Positions 55,914-64,000 of a DNA stretch of 64,000 bases are shown here, in pieces. The stretch covers positions 1-64,000 of the forward strand of contig CAYGVT010000143.1 of NCBI GenBank assembly GCA_964353355.1. Direction: 5' to 3'. Source of the stretch: CAYGVT01 sp964353355. Lineage in GTDB: Archaea > Thermoplasmatota > DTKX01 > GCA-020343715. How positions within the stretch are numbered: the first letter of the stretch is position 1; each line of letters starts with the position of its first letter. A program made the translations under genes and the position numbers. The notes beneath the pieces are model-generated. The model ran no database searches, had not been told where the DNA came from, and saw nothing but the letters and a program-made list of their open reading frames with translations.

Positions 55914-56168
55914 TCAGATGGTCCACTTGAACTCCTCGACCGGGAACGCCACCGACGTCTCGGTCTTGAAGTGCTCGCCGAACTGGCCCACGAACTCCAC
56001 GGCGGTGCCCTCGTCGGGGGCCTCGAAGATCATCTCTGCGTCGTGCATGGAGAAGACGCCGAGGTACTCTCGCACCCGCACCCCCTGGGGGACGCGCGGG
56101 TTCTTGAGCGTGCGGATGGCCTCGACGTACCTGCCGGGTATGATGGACAGGTGGGTCACGAAAAGCAA
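55914..56168 (-). CDS. Small DUF3303/GYD-like protein
   Basis: This 84-residue protein starts at a TTG (56168) with GGTGA six bases upstream; a 106-residue reading starts inside the promoter. Its core FVTHLSIIPGRYVEAIRTLK, then VFSMHDAEMIFEAPDEGTAV and FPVEEFKW, resembles the ferredoxin-like dimeric alpha-beta-barrel families (DUF3303, GYD), whose role is often unknown. TATA box GGTATATAAC (56199-56208) is centred about 36 nt upstream of the TTG. It may be co-transcribed with fen. Confidence 0.7.
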   Translation of the reverse strand: MLFVTHLSIIPGRYVEAIRTLKNPRVPQGVRVREYLGVFSMHDAEMIFEAPDEGTAVEFVGQFGEHFKTETSVAFPVEEFKWTI

Positions 56169-56282
56169 GCTTTCACCGTCCGCTAGTATTGACGGGGAGG
56201 TATATAACGCCGATGGAGGGTCGCTCTGGCACACGCGGGACGGACCACCCCGGCAGGGGACGGCCAGAACGGACCACCTCGC

Positions 56283-56699
56283 CTATCTCACGATTAGAAC
56301 GGGCTTGGCGCAGTGCCGCGCGACGTAGTCCGCGACCGAGCCCAGCGCGAAGCATGACACGCGCTCGACGCGCCCCACCCCCACGACGACCATGCCCGCG
56401 CCCAGCTCCTCGGCCGCGGCCACGATGGTGGGCCCGGGCGGCCCCCTCCTCACCGCGCCAACGGCCTGCACGCCGTGCTCGCGCACGAGGTCCGCGGCGG
56501 CCGAGCTCACCAGCAGGTTAGCCCCCTCCAAGCCCATGTCCGGCTCCGGGCAGATGACCGACGCGGGCGCGGCAGCATCGCCCTCGGGGATGACGTAGAG
56601 CAGGACCATGGAGTCCGACTGACCGAGGAGCGAACGGGCGCGCTCGACCGCCTTCTTGGCCGAGGCGGTGCCGTCGTAGGCGACGAGGACGACGCCCAT
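56283..56699 (-). CDS. Universal stress protein (UspA family)
   Basis: The 138-residue protein has a Rossmann-like fold. It starts MGVVLVAYDGTASAKKAVER and contains MVLLYVIPEG and a C-terminal GMVVVGVGRVERVSCFALGS-VADYVARHCAKPVLIVR. The G-x2-G-x9-G(S/T) ATP-binding loop is altered (GVGRVERVSCFALGSV), so ATP binding is uncertain. The role is stress-related but not specified. TATA ATATATGG (56721-56730) sits 27 nt from the ATG at 56699, indicating a leaderless transcript divergent from the zinc-ribbon gene. Confidence 0.88.
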   Translation of the reverse strand: MGVVLVAYDGTASAKKAVERARSLLGQSDSMVLLYVIPEGDAAAPASVICPEPDMGLEGANLLVSSAAADLVREHGVQAVGAVRRGPPGPTIVAAAEELGAGMVVVGVGRVERVSCFALGSVADYVARHCAKPVLIVR

Positions 56700-56804
56700 C
56701 GCGATTCGAATGACACCAGCCCATATATGAACCCTGCTGGCCGCGGCGGCCGTGCCCGCACGTTCGGAATGTTCATATACCATGCTCTCTCTGGGCGGCC
56801 CCAG

Positions 56805-57398
56805 ATGACCGTCCCTGGCGCCCTCTACCTGGAATGCCCCACCTGCGGCGAGGTCACGCTCCACGAGGTGGTGCACGGCACCTCCACGGGCCATGCGCTC
56901 GAGGTCGACGCGCGGTGCCGCACGTGCGGGACCGTCTCGCACCAGGCGGTGAGGGCGGCCGAGGTGCTCAAGCTGCCCATCGTCGTCTCGGCCGGCCCGG
57001 AGTCGGTGCGCACGACCATCGAGGCCGAGGCCGAGGAGGTGCTCTCGGTCGGCGACGAGCTCCTCGTCGACGGGCTGCCGGTGATGGTGAAGAGCATCGA
57101 GGTCGGCCACGAGCAGCGCGCGAGCTCGGCCCCGGCGTCGAAGGTCAAGACCATCTGGGCGGTCCGGTTCGACTCGATCAAGGTCAAGTTCTCCATCAAC
57201 GTGGGCCCGCGCACCAAGATGGCGGAGACCGATGCCGCGCCCGACGAGGAGTTCACCGTGGGCGACATCGTGGAGGCCGCCGGGGTCACGTCGGTCATCC
57301 ACAGCATCAAGACCCCGGGCGGCTCGGTCCGCCGCGGCTCTGTCGCGGCCCGCGACATCGTGCGCATCTACTGCACCGCGGTGCGGGGCGCGCCTTAG
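56805..57398 (+). CDS. HVO_0476-type zinc-ribbon protein
   Basis: The 197-residue protein starts MTVPGALYLECPTCGEVTLH and has a second pair CRTCG (about 44), forming an N-terminal zinc ribbon. Beta-rich modules (LSVGDELLVDGLPVMVKSIE and VKTIWAVRFDSIKVKFSINV) follow. The organisation matches the archaeal HVO_0476 family of zinc proteins, whose role is not known but which are proposed to bind nucleic acid. CATATA at 56774-56779 is centred about 28 nt before the ATG, so it is leaderless. It is transcribed away from the usp gene. Confidence 0.85.
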   Translation: MTVPGALYLECPTCGEVTLHEVVHGTSTGHALEVDARCRTCGTVSHQAVRAAEVLKLPIVVSAGPESVRTTIEAEAEEVLSVGDELLVDGLPVMVKSIEVGHEQRASSAPASKVKTIWAVRFDSIKVKFSINVGPRTKMAETDAAPDEEFTVGDIVEAAGVTSVIHSIKTPGGSVRRGSVAARDIVRIYCTAVRGAP

Positions 57399-57459
57399 GG
57401 AAAGGGCGGGCCCTGGCCGCCCATGGGGTGGGGACAGGGAGGAAGGAGGGGGCATCGGC

Positions 57460-58104
57460 ATGTCACGCGCGCCCGTCGTCTACGTCTACGGCCCATCCGG
57501 CTCGGGGAAGACCAGGCTCGTCGAGCGTCTCGTCAGGGAGCTCGCGGCGAGGGGATGGAGGGTGGCGACCGTCAAGCGCTCGGGCAGCGAGCGGCTCGAC
57601 GTCGACACCGAGGGCAAGGACACCTGGCGCCACGCGCAGGCAGGCGCGGTCGCGGTCGCGGCCACGAGCCGCACGAACTCCTTCGTGATGGCGCCCCGGG
57701 AGATGGACTCGACCTCGCTCGTGGAGGCGGTCCAGTCGCTGGGGGGCGCCGACATCATCCTGGTCGAGGGCCTGGGCGACGACGCTCCACCGGCGGTGGC
57801 CAAGCTCGCGGTGGGCAAGGTGAAGGAACGGGCGCCCGGCACGGTGCTGGACGTGGCGGACGGCGACGCCGACCTGGCCCCCGTCATCGAGACGCTCGGG
57901 CGCGTCCGTGCCGCGCACGCGGGCCAGCCCGCGGGCGTCGAGCTCGAGGTGGGCGGGGCGCGCGTGCCCATCAAGCCGTTCGTGCAGGAGTTCCTCGAGG
58001 GCACCCTGAGGGGGGCCATCTCCTCGCTGAGCGACGCGGGCGCTCCACAGGACGAGGTCGTGCTGCGCCTGCCGGCGCGGAAGGGGGGGCCAGGCGCCCC
58101 GTGA
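57460..58104 (+). CDS. mobB: Molybdopterin-guanine dinucleotide biosynthesis protein B
   Basis: This 214-residue P-loop GTPase starts PVVYVYGPSGSGKTRLVERL (Walker A) and continues with VATVKRSGSERLDVDTEGKD (VKR-H-like loop), VAVAATSR and DIILVEGLGDD (Walker B). It helps MobA attach GMP to molybdopterin. The GGAGGGG ribosome binding site precedes ATG 57460 by about eight bases. The gene lies 61 bp after the zinc-ribbon gene and before mobA, and upstream of a molybdopterin oxidoreductase at the window end, all consistent with a molybdenum-cofactor cluster. Confidence 0.9.
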   Translation: MSRAPVVYVYGPSGSGKTRLVERLVRELAARGWRVATVKRSGSERLDVDTEGKDTWRHAQAGAVAVAATSRTNSFVMAPREMDSTSLVEAVQSLGGADIILVEGLGDDAPPAVAKLAVGKVKERAPGTVLDVADGDADLAPVIETLGRVRAAHAGQPAGVELEVGGARVPIKPFVQEFLEGTLRGAISSLSDAGAPQDEVVLRLPARKGGPGAP

Positions 58105-58149
58105 CGGGTTCCGACGCGTTTTAATATCGATAGTCCTATCCCGGCCGTG

Positions 58150-58791
58150 ATGCAGGCCGCGGTCATCCTCGCCGGGGGCCGCTTCGCCCGCTTCGGACGT
58201 GACAAGAACCTCGCGCCCCTCGGGGGCAAGCCCCTCATCTGGTACGCGGCGCAGGCGCTCACGGGCGCGGGCAACGTCATCATCGCGGCGAACAACTGGG
58301 CCCAGGCGGAGAAGTACCTGAAGATCGTGGGGGTCGGGGCGACGGCTGCGCTCGACCCCGTGCCGAGCATGGGCACGGCGGGCGCGCTCCTCCAGGGCCT
58401 CCGGTCGACATACGCGGACAACGTGGCGGTGGTCTACTCGGACACCCCCTTCATAGTCTGGGACATCTACTGCCTGCTGTACGAGGCCGCAAAGGGCCGC
58501 GAAGGGGCCGTCGTCGAGGCGCAGGGCGAGAGGCGCTACAACCTGGGCGTGTACAAGCGGCTGCCAGCCATCAAGGCCCTCAAGGAGGGCACGGAGAGGG
58601 GCGAGCAGGACATGGCCAAGTGCCTCTCCTCGCTCGACCTGGCGGTCGTGCCCGAGGACGAGGTGCGCAAGCTCGACCCGCGGCTCGACTGCCTGTTCGA
58701 CCTGGACTCGCCCGGCGACCTGCTCAGGGCCGCGGAGCACCTGGCCAGGCGCGAGCAGGAGGCCCGCGAGCGGCGTGAGTGCGAGGTCTGA
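58150..58791 (+). CDS. mobA: MobA-type molybdenum cofactor guanylyltransferase
   Basis: The 213-residue nucleotidyltransferase starts MQAAVILAGGRFARFGRDKN, the GG-x-S/A-x-R-x-G-x-D-K pattern of the MobA family, and has the VYSDTPFIVWD metal-binding region. It would add GMP to molybdopterin (MGD), though related archaeal enzymes (MocA or CobY) use other substrates. TTTAATATCG (58120-58129) is centred 26 nt before the ATG at 58150, so it has its own leaderless transcript although mobB is adjacent. Confidence 0.8.
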   Translation: MQAAVILAGGRFARFGRDKNLAPLGGKPLIWYAAQALTGAGNVIIAANNWAQAEKYLKIVGVGATAALDPVPSMGTAGALLQGLRSTYADNVAVVYSDTPFIVWDIYCLLYEAAKGREGAVVEAQGERRYNLGVYKRLPAIKALKEGTERGEQDMAKCLSSLDLAVVPEDEVRKLDPRLDCLFDLDSPGDLLRAAEHLARREQEARERRECEV

Positions 58792-58846
58792 CCCCGTGGC
58801 GAGGTCGAGGGCAATCTAGATAAGTCCTGGCGTCGGATGCCATCGC

Positions 58847-59605
58847 ATGGGTCCAGGGGTTGCCAGGCTCAGGCTCACGCTCCTTCTGCTCATCGCAACC
58901 ATCATGACGTTCAGCGGGACCGCCTCGGCGAATCCCTACAGCCCCGTCGGCTATGAGATGACGGCCATACCGTTGGCACTCGTCATCATCAATTACCCCA
59001 TCAACGGTTGTATGTTGCTGTTCTGGTATCGCAGAGCCCTGAGGCACCGCCGACCGATGCATCCCCCAGGGGAGAAGGCCCTCGTCGTCTTCGTCCTTGC
59101 TGTGCTTCTCTTTTCGCTCGTGGGCGCACTCATCGACACGGTCGTGACGTGGTCCGAATACGACGCGGATGTGCTGCCGGTCGTGCTCCCGCTCGGTCTC
59201 GTGGGCATCGCACTCAGTTGCCAGCTCATCTCGCAGCGTTATCTTCAGATGGGCAGTCGGGAGGCGCTGCCAGGCACCGTCTTCGTGACGCTCGTGAACC
59301 TCGGCTCCTGGGTGGTCCTGGACATAGTCCCCCCGGAGTTCTTCATCGCAGCCTGCCTGCCAATCGTGATGGGGTTCTGGCTGGCGTTCTTCTTCTATAC
59401 CCATCGCACTGCGACAAGGGCCATGCGACTCTCGGCACAGACAGAGCCGCCTGCCCGTCTGGATGTCTGGGGGCGTGCCCCGGAGAGCACGATGGATTCT
59501 ATCCACCCGTCCTCGTCATCGTACGAAAAGGACCTCAAAATGGAGCTCGTCGGAGTATCCTTCATCCTCCTTTTGCTTGTGGGCGCGATGGGCGCTTTGA
59601 TGTAA
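58847..59605 (+). CDS. Polytopic membrane protein, first of three paralogues
   Basis: This 252-residue protein has a signal-like first helix (RLTLLLLIATIMTFSGTASA) and about five more hydrophobic helices. It contains IPLALVIINYPINGCMLLFW (about 45-64), which matches the third paralogue's IVIINYPLNGLMLYIVI, and has a C-terminal single helix after a Ser-rich loop. No family is recognised. TAGATAA (58817-58823) is centred 27 nt before the ATG, so the mRNA is leaderless. Codons are less GC-rich than in the surrounding housekeeping genes. Confidence 0.75.
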   Translation: MGPGVARLRLTLLLLIATIMTFSGTASANPYSPVGYEMTAIPLALVIINYPINGCMLLFWYRRALRHRRPMHPPGEKALVVFVLAVLLFSLVGALIDTVVTWSEYDADVLPVVLPLGLVGIALSCQLISQRYLQMGSREALPGTVFVTLVNLGSWVVLDIVPPEFFIAACLPIVMGFWLAFFFYTHRTATRAMRLSAQTEPPARLDVWGRAPESTMDSIHPSSSSYEKDLKMELVGVSFILLLLVGAMGALM

Positions 59606-59695
59606 ATGAGTCTGCCACGCTCCCGAGCAGCAGGGGGGCGACAGCTGCCCGGGACCTCGAATGCCTTTATACCCCCGGGGGCCAATCCGAGGCCG

Positions 59696-60418
59696 ATGCG
59701 CGTGCGCACATGCGGCCGTGTCACATGGCTCATCCTGCTCATGTCCGCGCAGGCGCTCGCCTCCACTGCGACGCGAGCGTCCGCGTCATCGACGGGTTGG
59801 GACCCGGCGGCCGACGTGCTGGAGCTCTCCATCCTCAACCTCCCCCTGGCGGGCATCCTGCTCCTCTTCCTCTACTGGCTCCCCACCTTGTGGCTCGAAC
59901 CTCCCCCGCAGCAGGGCGTCGCCAGGCACGTGCTGCTGTTCCTCGGGAGCCTCCTCGCGCTCGTCAACCTGGGCGCAACGGCGAACGGGCTTGCCCATGT
60001 GGACAGCGTTCTGTCGACCTGGTCCATCTCGCTTTCGAACCTGGCCATCGTCGGCCTCTTCATGCTGCTCAGCATGCGCTTCCTGGGCCGCGAGCTCAAC
60101 TCCGCGGTCGTGACGGGAGGGCTGCTCGCGGTCATCAACCTCATCGGCCTGGCGCTGGTGGTCGAGGCAGGGGAGGCGTTCATGGATGACCTCCTGGCCT
60201 ACTCGCGCCCGCTCTTCCTCCCCCTGCTCGTGCTCATGCTCGTGCTGCTCGCCGCTGAGCTTTTCTTCGTCCACATCCGCCGCGAGAGGCTGTTCCGCGT
60301 CGCGCGGGCGGGCGGGCCCCCGCCACCGGCGCGCATCCCCGTCAGGCTCGTCGCCGAGGTGTGGGGCTTAGCCGTCGCGGGGGCGGTGCTTATGCTGTGG
60401 GCGAGCACGGTCATCTGA
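59696..60418 (+). CDS. Polytopic membrane protein, second of three paralogues
   Basis: Starting at ATG 59696, 28 nt after the centre of CTTTATA (59665-59671), the protein has 240 residues. After a signal-like helix come ILNLPLAGILLLFLYWLP, matching the first paralogue's helix 2 region, and helices VLLFLGSLLALVNLGATAN and LNSAVVTGGLLAVINLIGLA. The layout of helices and the C-terminal single helix is the same as in its neighbours. Sequence identity with them is low by eye, so paralogy rests on topology and a short motif. A longer reading from 59606 starts upstream of the TATA box and is rejected. Confidence 0.75.
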   Translation: MRVRTCGRVTWLILLMSAQALASTATRASASSTGWDPAADVLELSILNLPLAGILLLFLYWLPTLWLEPPPQQGVARHVLLFLGSLLALVNLGATANGLAHVDSVLSTWSISLSNLAIVGLFMLLSMRFLGRELNSAVVTGGLLAVINLIGLALVVEAGEAFMDDLLAYSRPLFLPLLVLMLVLLAAELFFVHIRRERLFRVARAGGPPPPARIPVRLVAEVWGLAVAGAVLMLWASTVI

Positions 60419-60497
60419 GCGCATACCGACCAATGCCCAAGAGCGACCATATGGCAAGATATATCAGCGCGCCCATCTCTGATGGGTCGGGTGTTGG

Positions 60498-61268
60498 ATG
60501 AGGGGTTCTCGCCTCGGGCTTGTCGCGGTCCTCTCGGTCGGTCTCTTCGCGGCGATCGCGCCCGACGCTTCAGCGAACGGCCTACCTCTCATTACCCCGC
60601 ACCTCATCGCGGCACCCATCCTCATCGTCATCATCAACTACCCGCTCAACGGGCTCATGCTCTACATCGTCATCAGACGGGGGCTCAATCGGGGTCCAGT
60701 GCCCATGACATGGACAGAGGGCCGCTTCCTCACGGATTTCGCTGGGACGGTCCTCCAGTTCACGCTGTTCGGTGCGATAATCGACACGGCGGTCTTCACT
60801 CATCTGAATGGGGGAGGAATGGCCTCGGCCCTGCTTGTGATGGGCCTTGGCCTGCTGGCCGTGGCCGCAACATGCGCGCTCGCCTGTCACAGATCTCTGT
60901 GGTTCGAACCGCATCATACTCTGCTGGCCATGTTCATCGTGCTCTGCGTCAACATGCTTGGATGGTACTTCGTGTTGTGGATGTTCCTCCATGTCTTCAT
61001 TCTCGTCGAGCTCCCATTGATCGCCCTGCTGTGGGTGGTGCTGATTTGGAGGGTGACGGTGAGGGGGGAGCGACTGAGGCGGCCCATGCTGGAGTACGGC
61101 GATGGGAAGCCAGCGGTCCCTGCTGGTCTACCGGCACCGATAATGCCTGCGTTCAGGCCCCCCGCCTCTCAGATGGACATCACGAGCCGCCGGATGGAGC
61201 TCCGGTTCATCAACGCCGTGCTGCTCGCCGTCTGCGTCGTGCTCTTATTGGGCATAGATGTAGTATGA
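60498..61268 (+). CDS. Polytopic membrane protein, third of three paralogues
   Basis: This 256-residue protein has a signal-like helix (LGLVAVLSVGLFAAIAPDAS). The motif ILIVIINYPLNGLMLYIVIR (about 41-60) is nearly the same as in the first paralogue. The helix layout includes FGAIIDTAVFTHLN versus VGALIDTVVTWSEY in the first, and a loop-plus-helix C-terminus. TATA-like GATATATC (60459-60466) lies 36 nt upstream. The function is unknown. The three genes are separated by about 80-90 bp and each has its own promoter. Confidence 0.75.
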   Translation: MRGSRLGLVAVLSVGLFAAIAPDASANGLPLITPHLIAAPILIVIINYPLNGLMLYIVIRRGLNRGPVPMTWTEGRFLTDFAGTVLQFTLFGAIIDTAVFTHLNGGGMASALLVMGLGLLAVAATCALACHRSLWFEPHHTLLAMFIVLCVNMLGWYFVLWMFLHVFILVELPLIALLWVVLIWRVTVRGERLRRPMLEYGDGKPAVPAGLPAPIMPAFRPPASQMDITSRRMELRFINAVLLAVCVVLLLGIDVV

Positions 61269-61376
61269 GTGGTGCCGTCGGGAGGTACGCCTCCAACTTG
61301 AGTTTCAACTTAAGCTCATCCGGTGGGGGGAGCCAGTGACCTCGAATTCGGTATTACCCTTCGAAAAATAATTAGC

Positions 61377-61613
61377 TCACTTCACGATGAACCGGTCCAG
61401 CCCGAGGCGCGAGAATATCCGTGACTGTACCTGGTTCATCTGCTCGACGACGAAGGTGGCCTCCTTCGTCCCGTTCTCCTGGACCAAGGACACACGGATG
61501 CGCTCGAGCTCCTCGAACAGCTTGCGAGGCGTCAACTCCAGGTCCCGGGGCTTCCAGGCGGTGTACCTGACCAGGACGAGGCCGACCACGCACGAGAAGA
61601 CGTGAACGCGGAT
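61377..61613 (-). pseudogene. Transposase C-terminal remnant (IS4/IS1634-like)
   Basis: The minus-strand frame reads IRVHVFSCVVGLVLVRYTAW and then LTPRKLFEELERIRVSLVQE to a stop at 61377. This is the end of a DDE transposase of the IS4/IS1634 type, where I-x-V-H-x-F-x-C is followed by a helical tail. It is cut off upstream by a TGA (61616-61614), and the DDE catalytic part is missing, so this is a decayed fragment. It is flanked by a membrane-protein gene and a molybdopterin oxidoreductase. No terminal inverted repeats were recognised. Confidence 0.7.
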
Positions 61614-61650
61614 TCAATCGCTCACGGACCCCTCGTGGAACGCCTGCTCC

Positions 61651-64000
61651 TCACACCGCATGCTCCACACGTACCGCGAACGTCGTCCAAGGCGGCGTGC
61701 CGTTCCTGTCCCGCCGCCCGGACGGCGGCAGCGTGCCCACCTCGTCCCTCGAGCCCCAGGGCAGGAACACGTGCCCCCGCGCCGTGCCGGCCGGGGCGAT
61801 GCGCACCGGCACCTGGACCGAGCCGCGCTCGGTGCTGACGATGACCATCGAGCCCTCCGTGGCAGCCATGCCGGCCGCGTCCTCGCGCGCGAGCTCGGCG
61901 TAGCTCTCCTCTCGCACGCGCTCGCGCACGACCGCGCCCCCCTCGGGGAGGTACTGAGTGGAATCCCACCACGTGCCGTCGTCCACGGACAGGACCGCCG
62001 TGAAGGTCCTCACGAGGTCGGGCGCGTCCACCAGTGGGACGTGCTCCCTGGGCACGACCAGGGCCTTCCCGGTGGGGGTGGGGAACCCCGCCCCCAGCCC
62101 GTCCTGGCCCATGTGACGGCGCGCCGTGCCTTTGAGCGCGGCCTGCGTCGCCGTCGCGACGGGCCACTGCACGCCGCGCGCCTCCGTGAGCGCGTCTCCC
62201 GCGGGGAGCGCGCTCATGTCCGCGGACTCGCCCTCGGTCGCGCGCGCGAGCTCCGCCATCGCGGCCGAGGAGGTCCGCGCCTCGAACTCGCTCCCCGAGG
62301 TCATGAGGGCGCCGAGCGCGGCGAGCACCTCCAGCTCCGTCCTCGCCGTCGCGGGGGCGCCCATGCACGGGAGGGACCTGGCGACCCGCCTGTCGGCGCT
62401 GATGTAGTGGCACTCCCGCTGCGGCCAGGGCAGGCGGGGCAGCAGCATGTCGGCCCAGGCGGCGTCAGGGTCCTCGAGGTGAGCGACCGTGGCAGCGACG
62501 TACGCGCTCGCCATCGCCTGCTCGACCAGTCCCGCCTGGTCAGGGAGCGATGCGGTCACGGTCCCCCCGAGAAGCAGCAGGCGCGGGAGCCTCCCATCGG
62601 CCGCGGCCACCAGTATCTCCATCGCGCCCATCGTGCGTGCGCGCGTCGCGTTCGATGACAGGGCACTGCCCCAGGCCGCCAGGAGCGGTGCGGGGGGGGC
62701 GTCAACCACCGGGACCGAGCCGCCAGGGAGCCCCATCGGCGTCGCGCCCGCATCGTAGGCGCCGCGGCCCGCGGCGGTCGCGGTGAGCAGGAGCGGTCCC
62801 GCGCCCGCCCTGCCAATCTGCGCTGTGAGCAGGTGCAAATTGAGCACGGTCGAGACGGCCGCGCCCCCGTCGCCCGAGCCGGAGAGGCGCGAGGACACTA
62901 TTGTGAGCACGTTGCTCGCACCCGCCCACCTGCTCGCGACCTCCTTGACCTGCGCGTCCGTGAGGCCGGTGATGGTGGGCACATCGAAGGACTCGATGTT
63001 GTTCTTGTCGTCGCGGTTGCCCAGGCCCTGCACCCACGCGGTGTCGCCGTCGCAGAGCGAGACGAGTTGCGCGGGGTCGACCGCCTCGGTGGGGTCGTAC
63101 TTCGGGTTGTAGAGCTTGAGGAACTCCCTGTACGCGGCCGCGTTGATGGCGTGCTCCGCCGCCCATGCATCGGCGGTCTTCCCCAGCTCGTGCGCGAGCA
63201 CGTAGCCGACCGCGTTGAGCAGGGCCACCTCCCCGCCGGCCCTGCAGGGCACGTGCAGCGCCCCCGCGCGCGCGGCCGTCGCGGTCGCGCGGGGGTCGAT
63301 GACGATGAGCTTCGCCCCCCTGGTGAGCACGGCCTCCGCGACGCGCGCGTAGAGGACCGGGTGCGTCACAGCGAGGTCCTCGCCCACGACCACGACGAGG
63401 CTGGCCAGTCCCACGTCCGCGAGGCATGTCGGGGGCGCGGCCGCGCCGAGCTGCCCCACCATCGCGGCCTCCGCCGCGCGCGAGTGGAGGGACTCGACGC
63501 AGTCGATGGCGCCCGAGCGCATCGCGCCCTTCCACAGCTTGGAGGCCATGTAGCAGTCCTCGAGGGGCACGCCGCCGTCGATGAGGCAGCCCCTGCCGTT
63601 CGCGCCGATGGCGGTCTCGACCTCGATGAGCTTGCTCGCCAGGAGGTTGAGGGCGTCGTCCCACGCGATGGGCTCGAAGTGCGAGGGCTGCGCGGGCGTG
63701 CCCTTGGCCGTGCTCGCCACCCTCACCATGGGCTGCTCGAGCGTCGCGGGCCAGTCGCGCGCCGGTGCGTAGGTCCCCCGCACGCAGGCCATGCCGCCGG
63801 TCGAGGTCGCGAGCGCATCCCCGACCGAGGGCGAGGGTCTGCCGCCCGACGAGACCGCCTCGAGCCCGCAGCCCACCGAGCACACCGGGCACACCGCCAC
63901 GGACGTGCGGGCCTGGGGCGGGGCGGGGAGCTCCTTGCCCGAGGGCTTTCCCAGGATGGCGGTCAGGGTGGAGCCCGCGGCAGCGACCGTCGCCGCCGCG
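61651..64000 (-). CDS. Molybdopterin oxidoreductase, formate-dehydrogenase-like (5' part outside window)
   Basis: The frame is open to the right edge, giving 782 residues of the C-terminal part; the visible first residues (AAATVAAAGSTLTAILG) look like the hydrophobic part of a Tat signal, so the protein is probably exported. The iron-sulfur motif CPVCSVGCGLE...GGMACVRG (C-x2-C-x3-C-x~26-C) and the MGD-binding parts follow, including LVVVVGEDLAVTHPVLYARV, KLIVIDPRATATA and GFPTPTGKALVV with late HVFLPWG. At the usual Cys/Sec ligand position the sequence is SGAIDCVESLHSRAAEA, with no Cys or Sec six residues after Asp. Substrate unknown. mobB and mobA lie about 4 kb away. Confidence 0.85.
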   Translation of the reverse strand, partial: AAATVAAAGSTLTAILGKPSGKELPAPPQARTSVAVCPVCSVGCGLEAVSSGGRPSPSVGDALATSTGGMACVRGTYAPARDWPATLEQPMVRVASTAKGTPAQPSHFEPIAWDDALNLLASKLIEVETAIGANGRGCLIDGGVPLEDCYMASKLWKGAMRSGAIDCVESLHSRAAEAAMVGQLGAAAPPTCLADVGLASLVVVVGEDLAVTHPVLYARVAEAVLTRGAKLIVIDPRATATAARAGALHVPCRAGGEVALLNAVGYVLAHELGKTADAWAAEHAINAAAYREFLKLYNPKYDPTEAVDPAQLVSLCDGDTAWVQGLGNRDDKNNIESFDVPTITGLTDAQVKEVASRWAGASNVLTIVSSRLSGSGDGGAAVSTVLNLHLLTAQIGRAGAGPLLLTATAAGRGAYDAGATPMGLPGGSVPVVDAPPAPLLAAWGSALSSNATRARTMGAMEILVAAADGRLPRLLLLGGTVTASLPDQAGLVEQAMASAYVAATVAHLEDPDAAWADMLLPRLPWPQRECHYISADRRVARSLPCMGAPATARTELEVLAALGALMTSGSEFEARTSSAAMAELARATEGESADMSALPAGDALTEARGVQWPVATATQAALKGTARRHMGQDGLGAGFPTPTGKALVVPREHVPLVDAPDLVRTFTAVLSVDDGTWWDSTQYLPEGGAVVRERVREESYAELAREDAAGMAATEGSMVIVSTERGSVQVPVRIAPAGTARGHVFLPWGSRDEVGTLPPSGRRDRNGTPPWTTFAVRVEHAV

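Noticed and set aside
59606..59695. Longer start for the second membrane paralogue
   Set aside because: It includes the TATA box at 59665-59671, whereas ATG 59696 is at leaderless distance from it.

Overview
The window reads as chromosome of a GC-rich euryarchaeal-type archaeon, most likely a member of the Thermoplasmatota. This is inferred from gene content and signals; no database search was run. A complete 23S rRNA gene stands alone, with no 16S or 5S beside it, an arrangement known from Thermoplasma relatives. TATA boxes sit about 27 nt upstream of many start codons, implying leaderless mRNAs. The genes include archaeal FEN-1, DGGGP-synthase-type UbiA, a DacZ-type diadenylate cyclase, an HTH_10 regulator, an HVO_0476-type zinc protein, and many large PKD, CARDB and cadherin-like surface proteins, some with PGF-CTERM-like tails.

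Layout. 1-6300: a partial secreted protein, a QueG-like Fe-S protein, the 23S rRNA with a long processing stem, a duplicated 47-bp trailer element, an HTH_10 regulator and tRNA-Ser(GCU). 6500-19300: a small membrane protein, pheT, an acyl-CoA dehydrogenase, a 1387-aa cadherin-like surface protein, a CinA/MoaB-domain protein overlapping a family-4 uracil-DNA glycosylase, a possible nuclease, a V4R plus KaiC-like ATPase pair, a ribbon-helix-helix regulator and pyrF. 19350-32320: three giant cell-surface proteins (13 PKD domains; a CARDB ectodomain with cytoplasmic zinc ribbons; a propeller plus CARDB-like stalk) and an M29 aminopeptidase.

32400-40650: a formiminotransferase/cyclodeaminase pair, a glycosyltransferase overlapping a dCTP deaminase-YkgJ fusion, asnA behind a highly structured leader, a ModE-HTH-Nudix fusion, acylphosphatase, dacZ and thyX. 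40850-51430: a five-gene cell-envelope operon (DUF4129-tailed surface protein, DUF4350 protein, MoxR ATPase, DUF58 protein, polytopic membrane protein) behind a structured leader and closed by a strong hairpin. A shorter paralogue of its last gene follows.

51580-58800: AmmeMemoRadiSam radical-SAM enzyme, purM, ubiA, fen, a universal stress protein, a zinc-ribbon protein, and mobB and mobA. 58847-64000: three tandem paralogous membrane proteins, a transposase remnant and the 3' part of a Tat-type molybdopterin oxidoreductase. The mob genes and the oxidoreductase fit one molybdenum-cofactor theme. The surface-protein genes, MoxR operon, glycosyltransferase and DacZ point to a cell envelope built from large secreted proteins.
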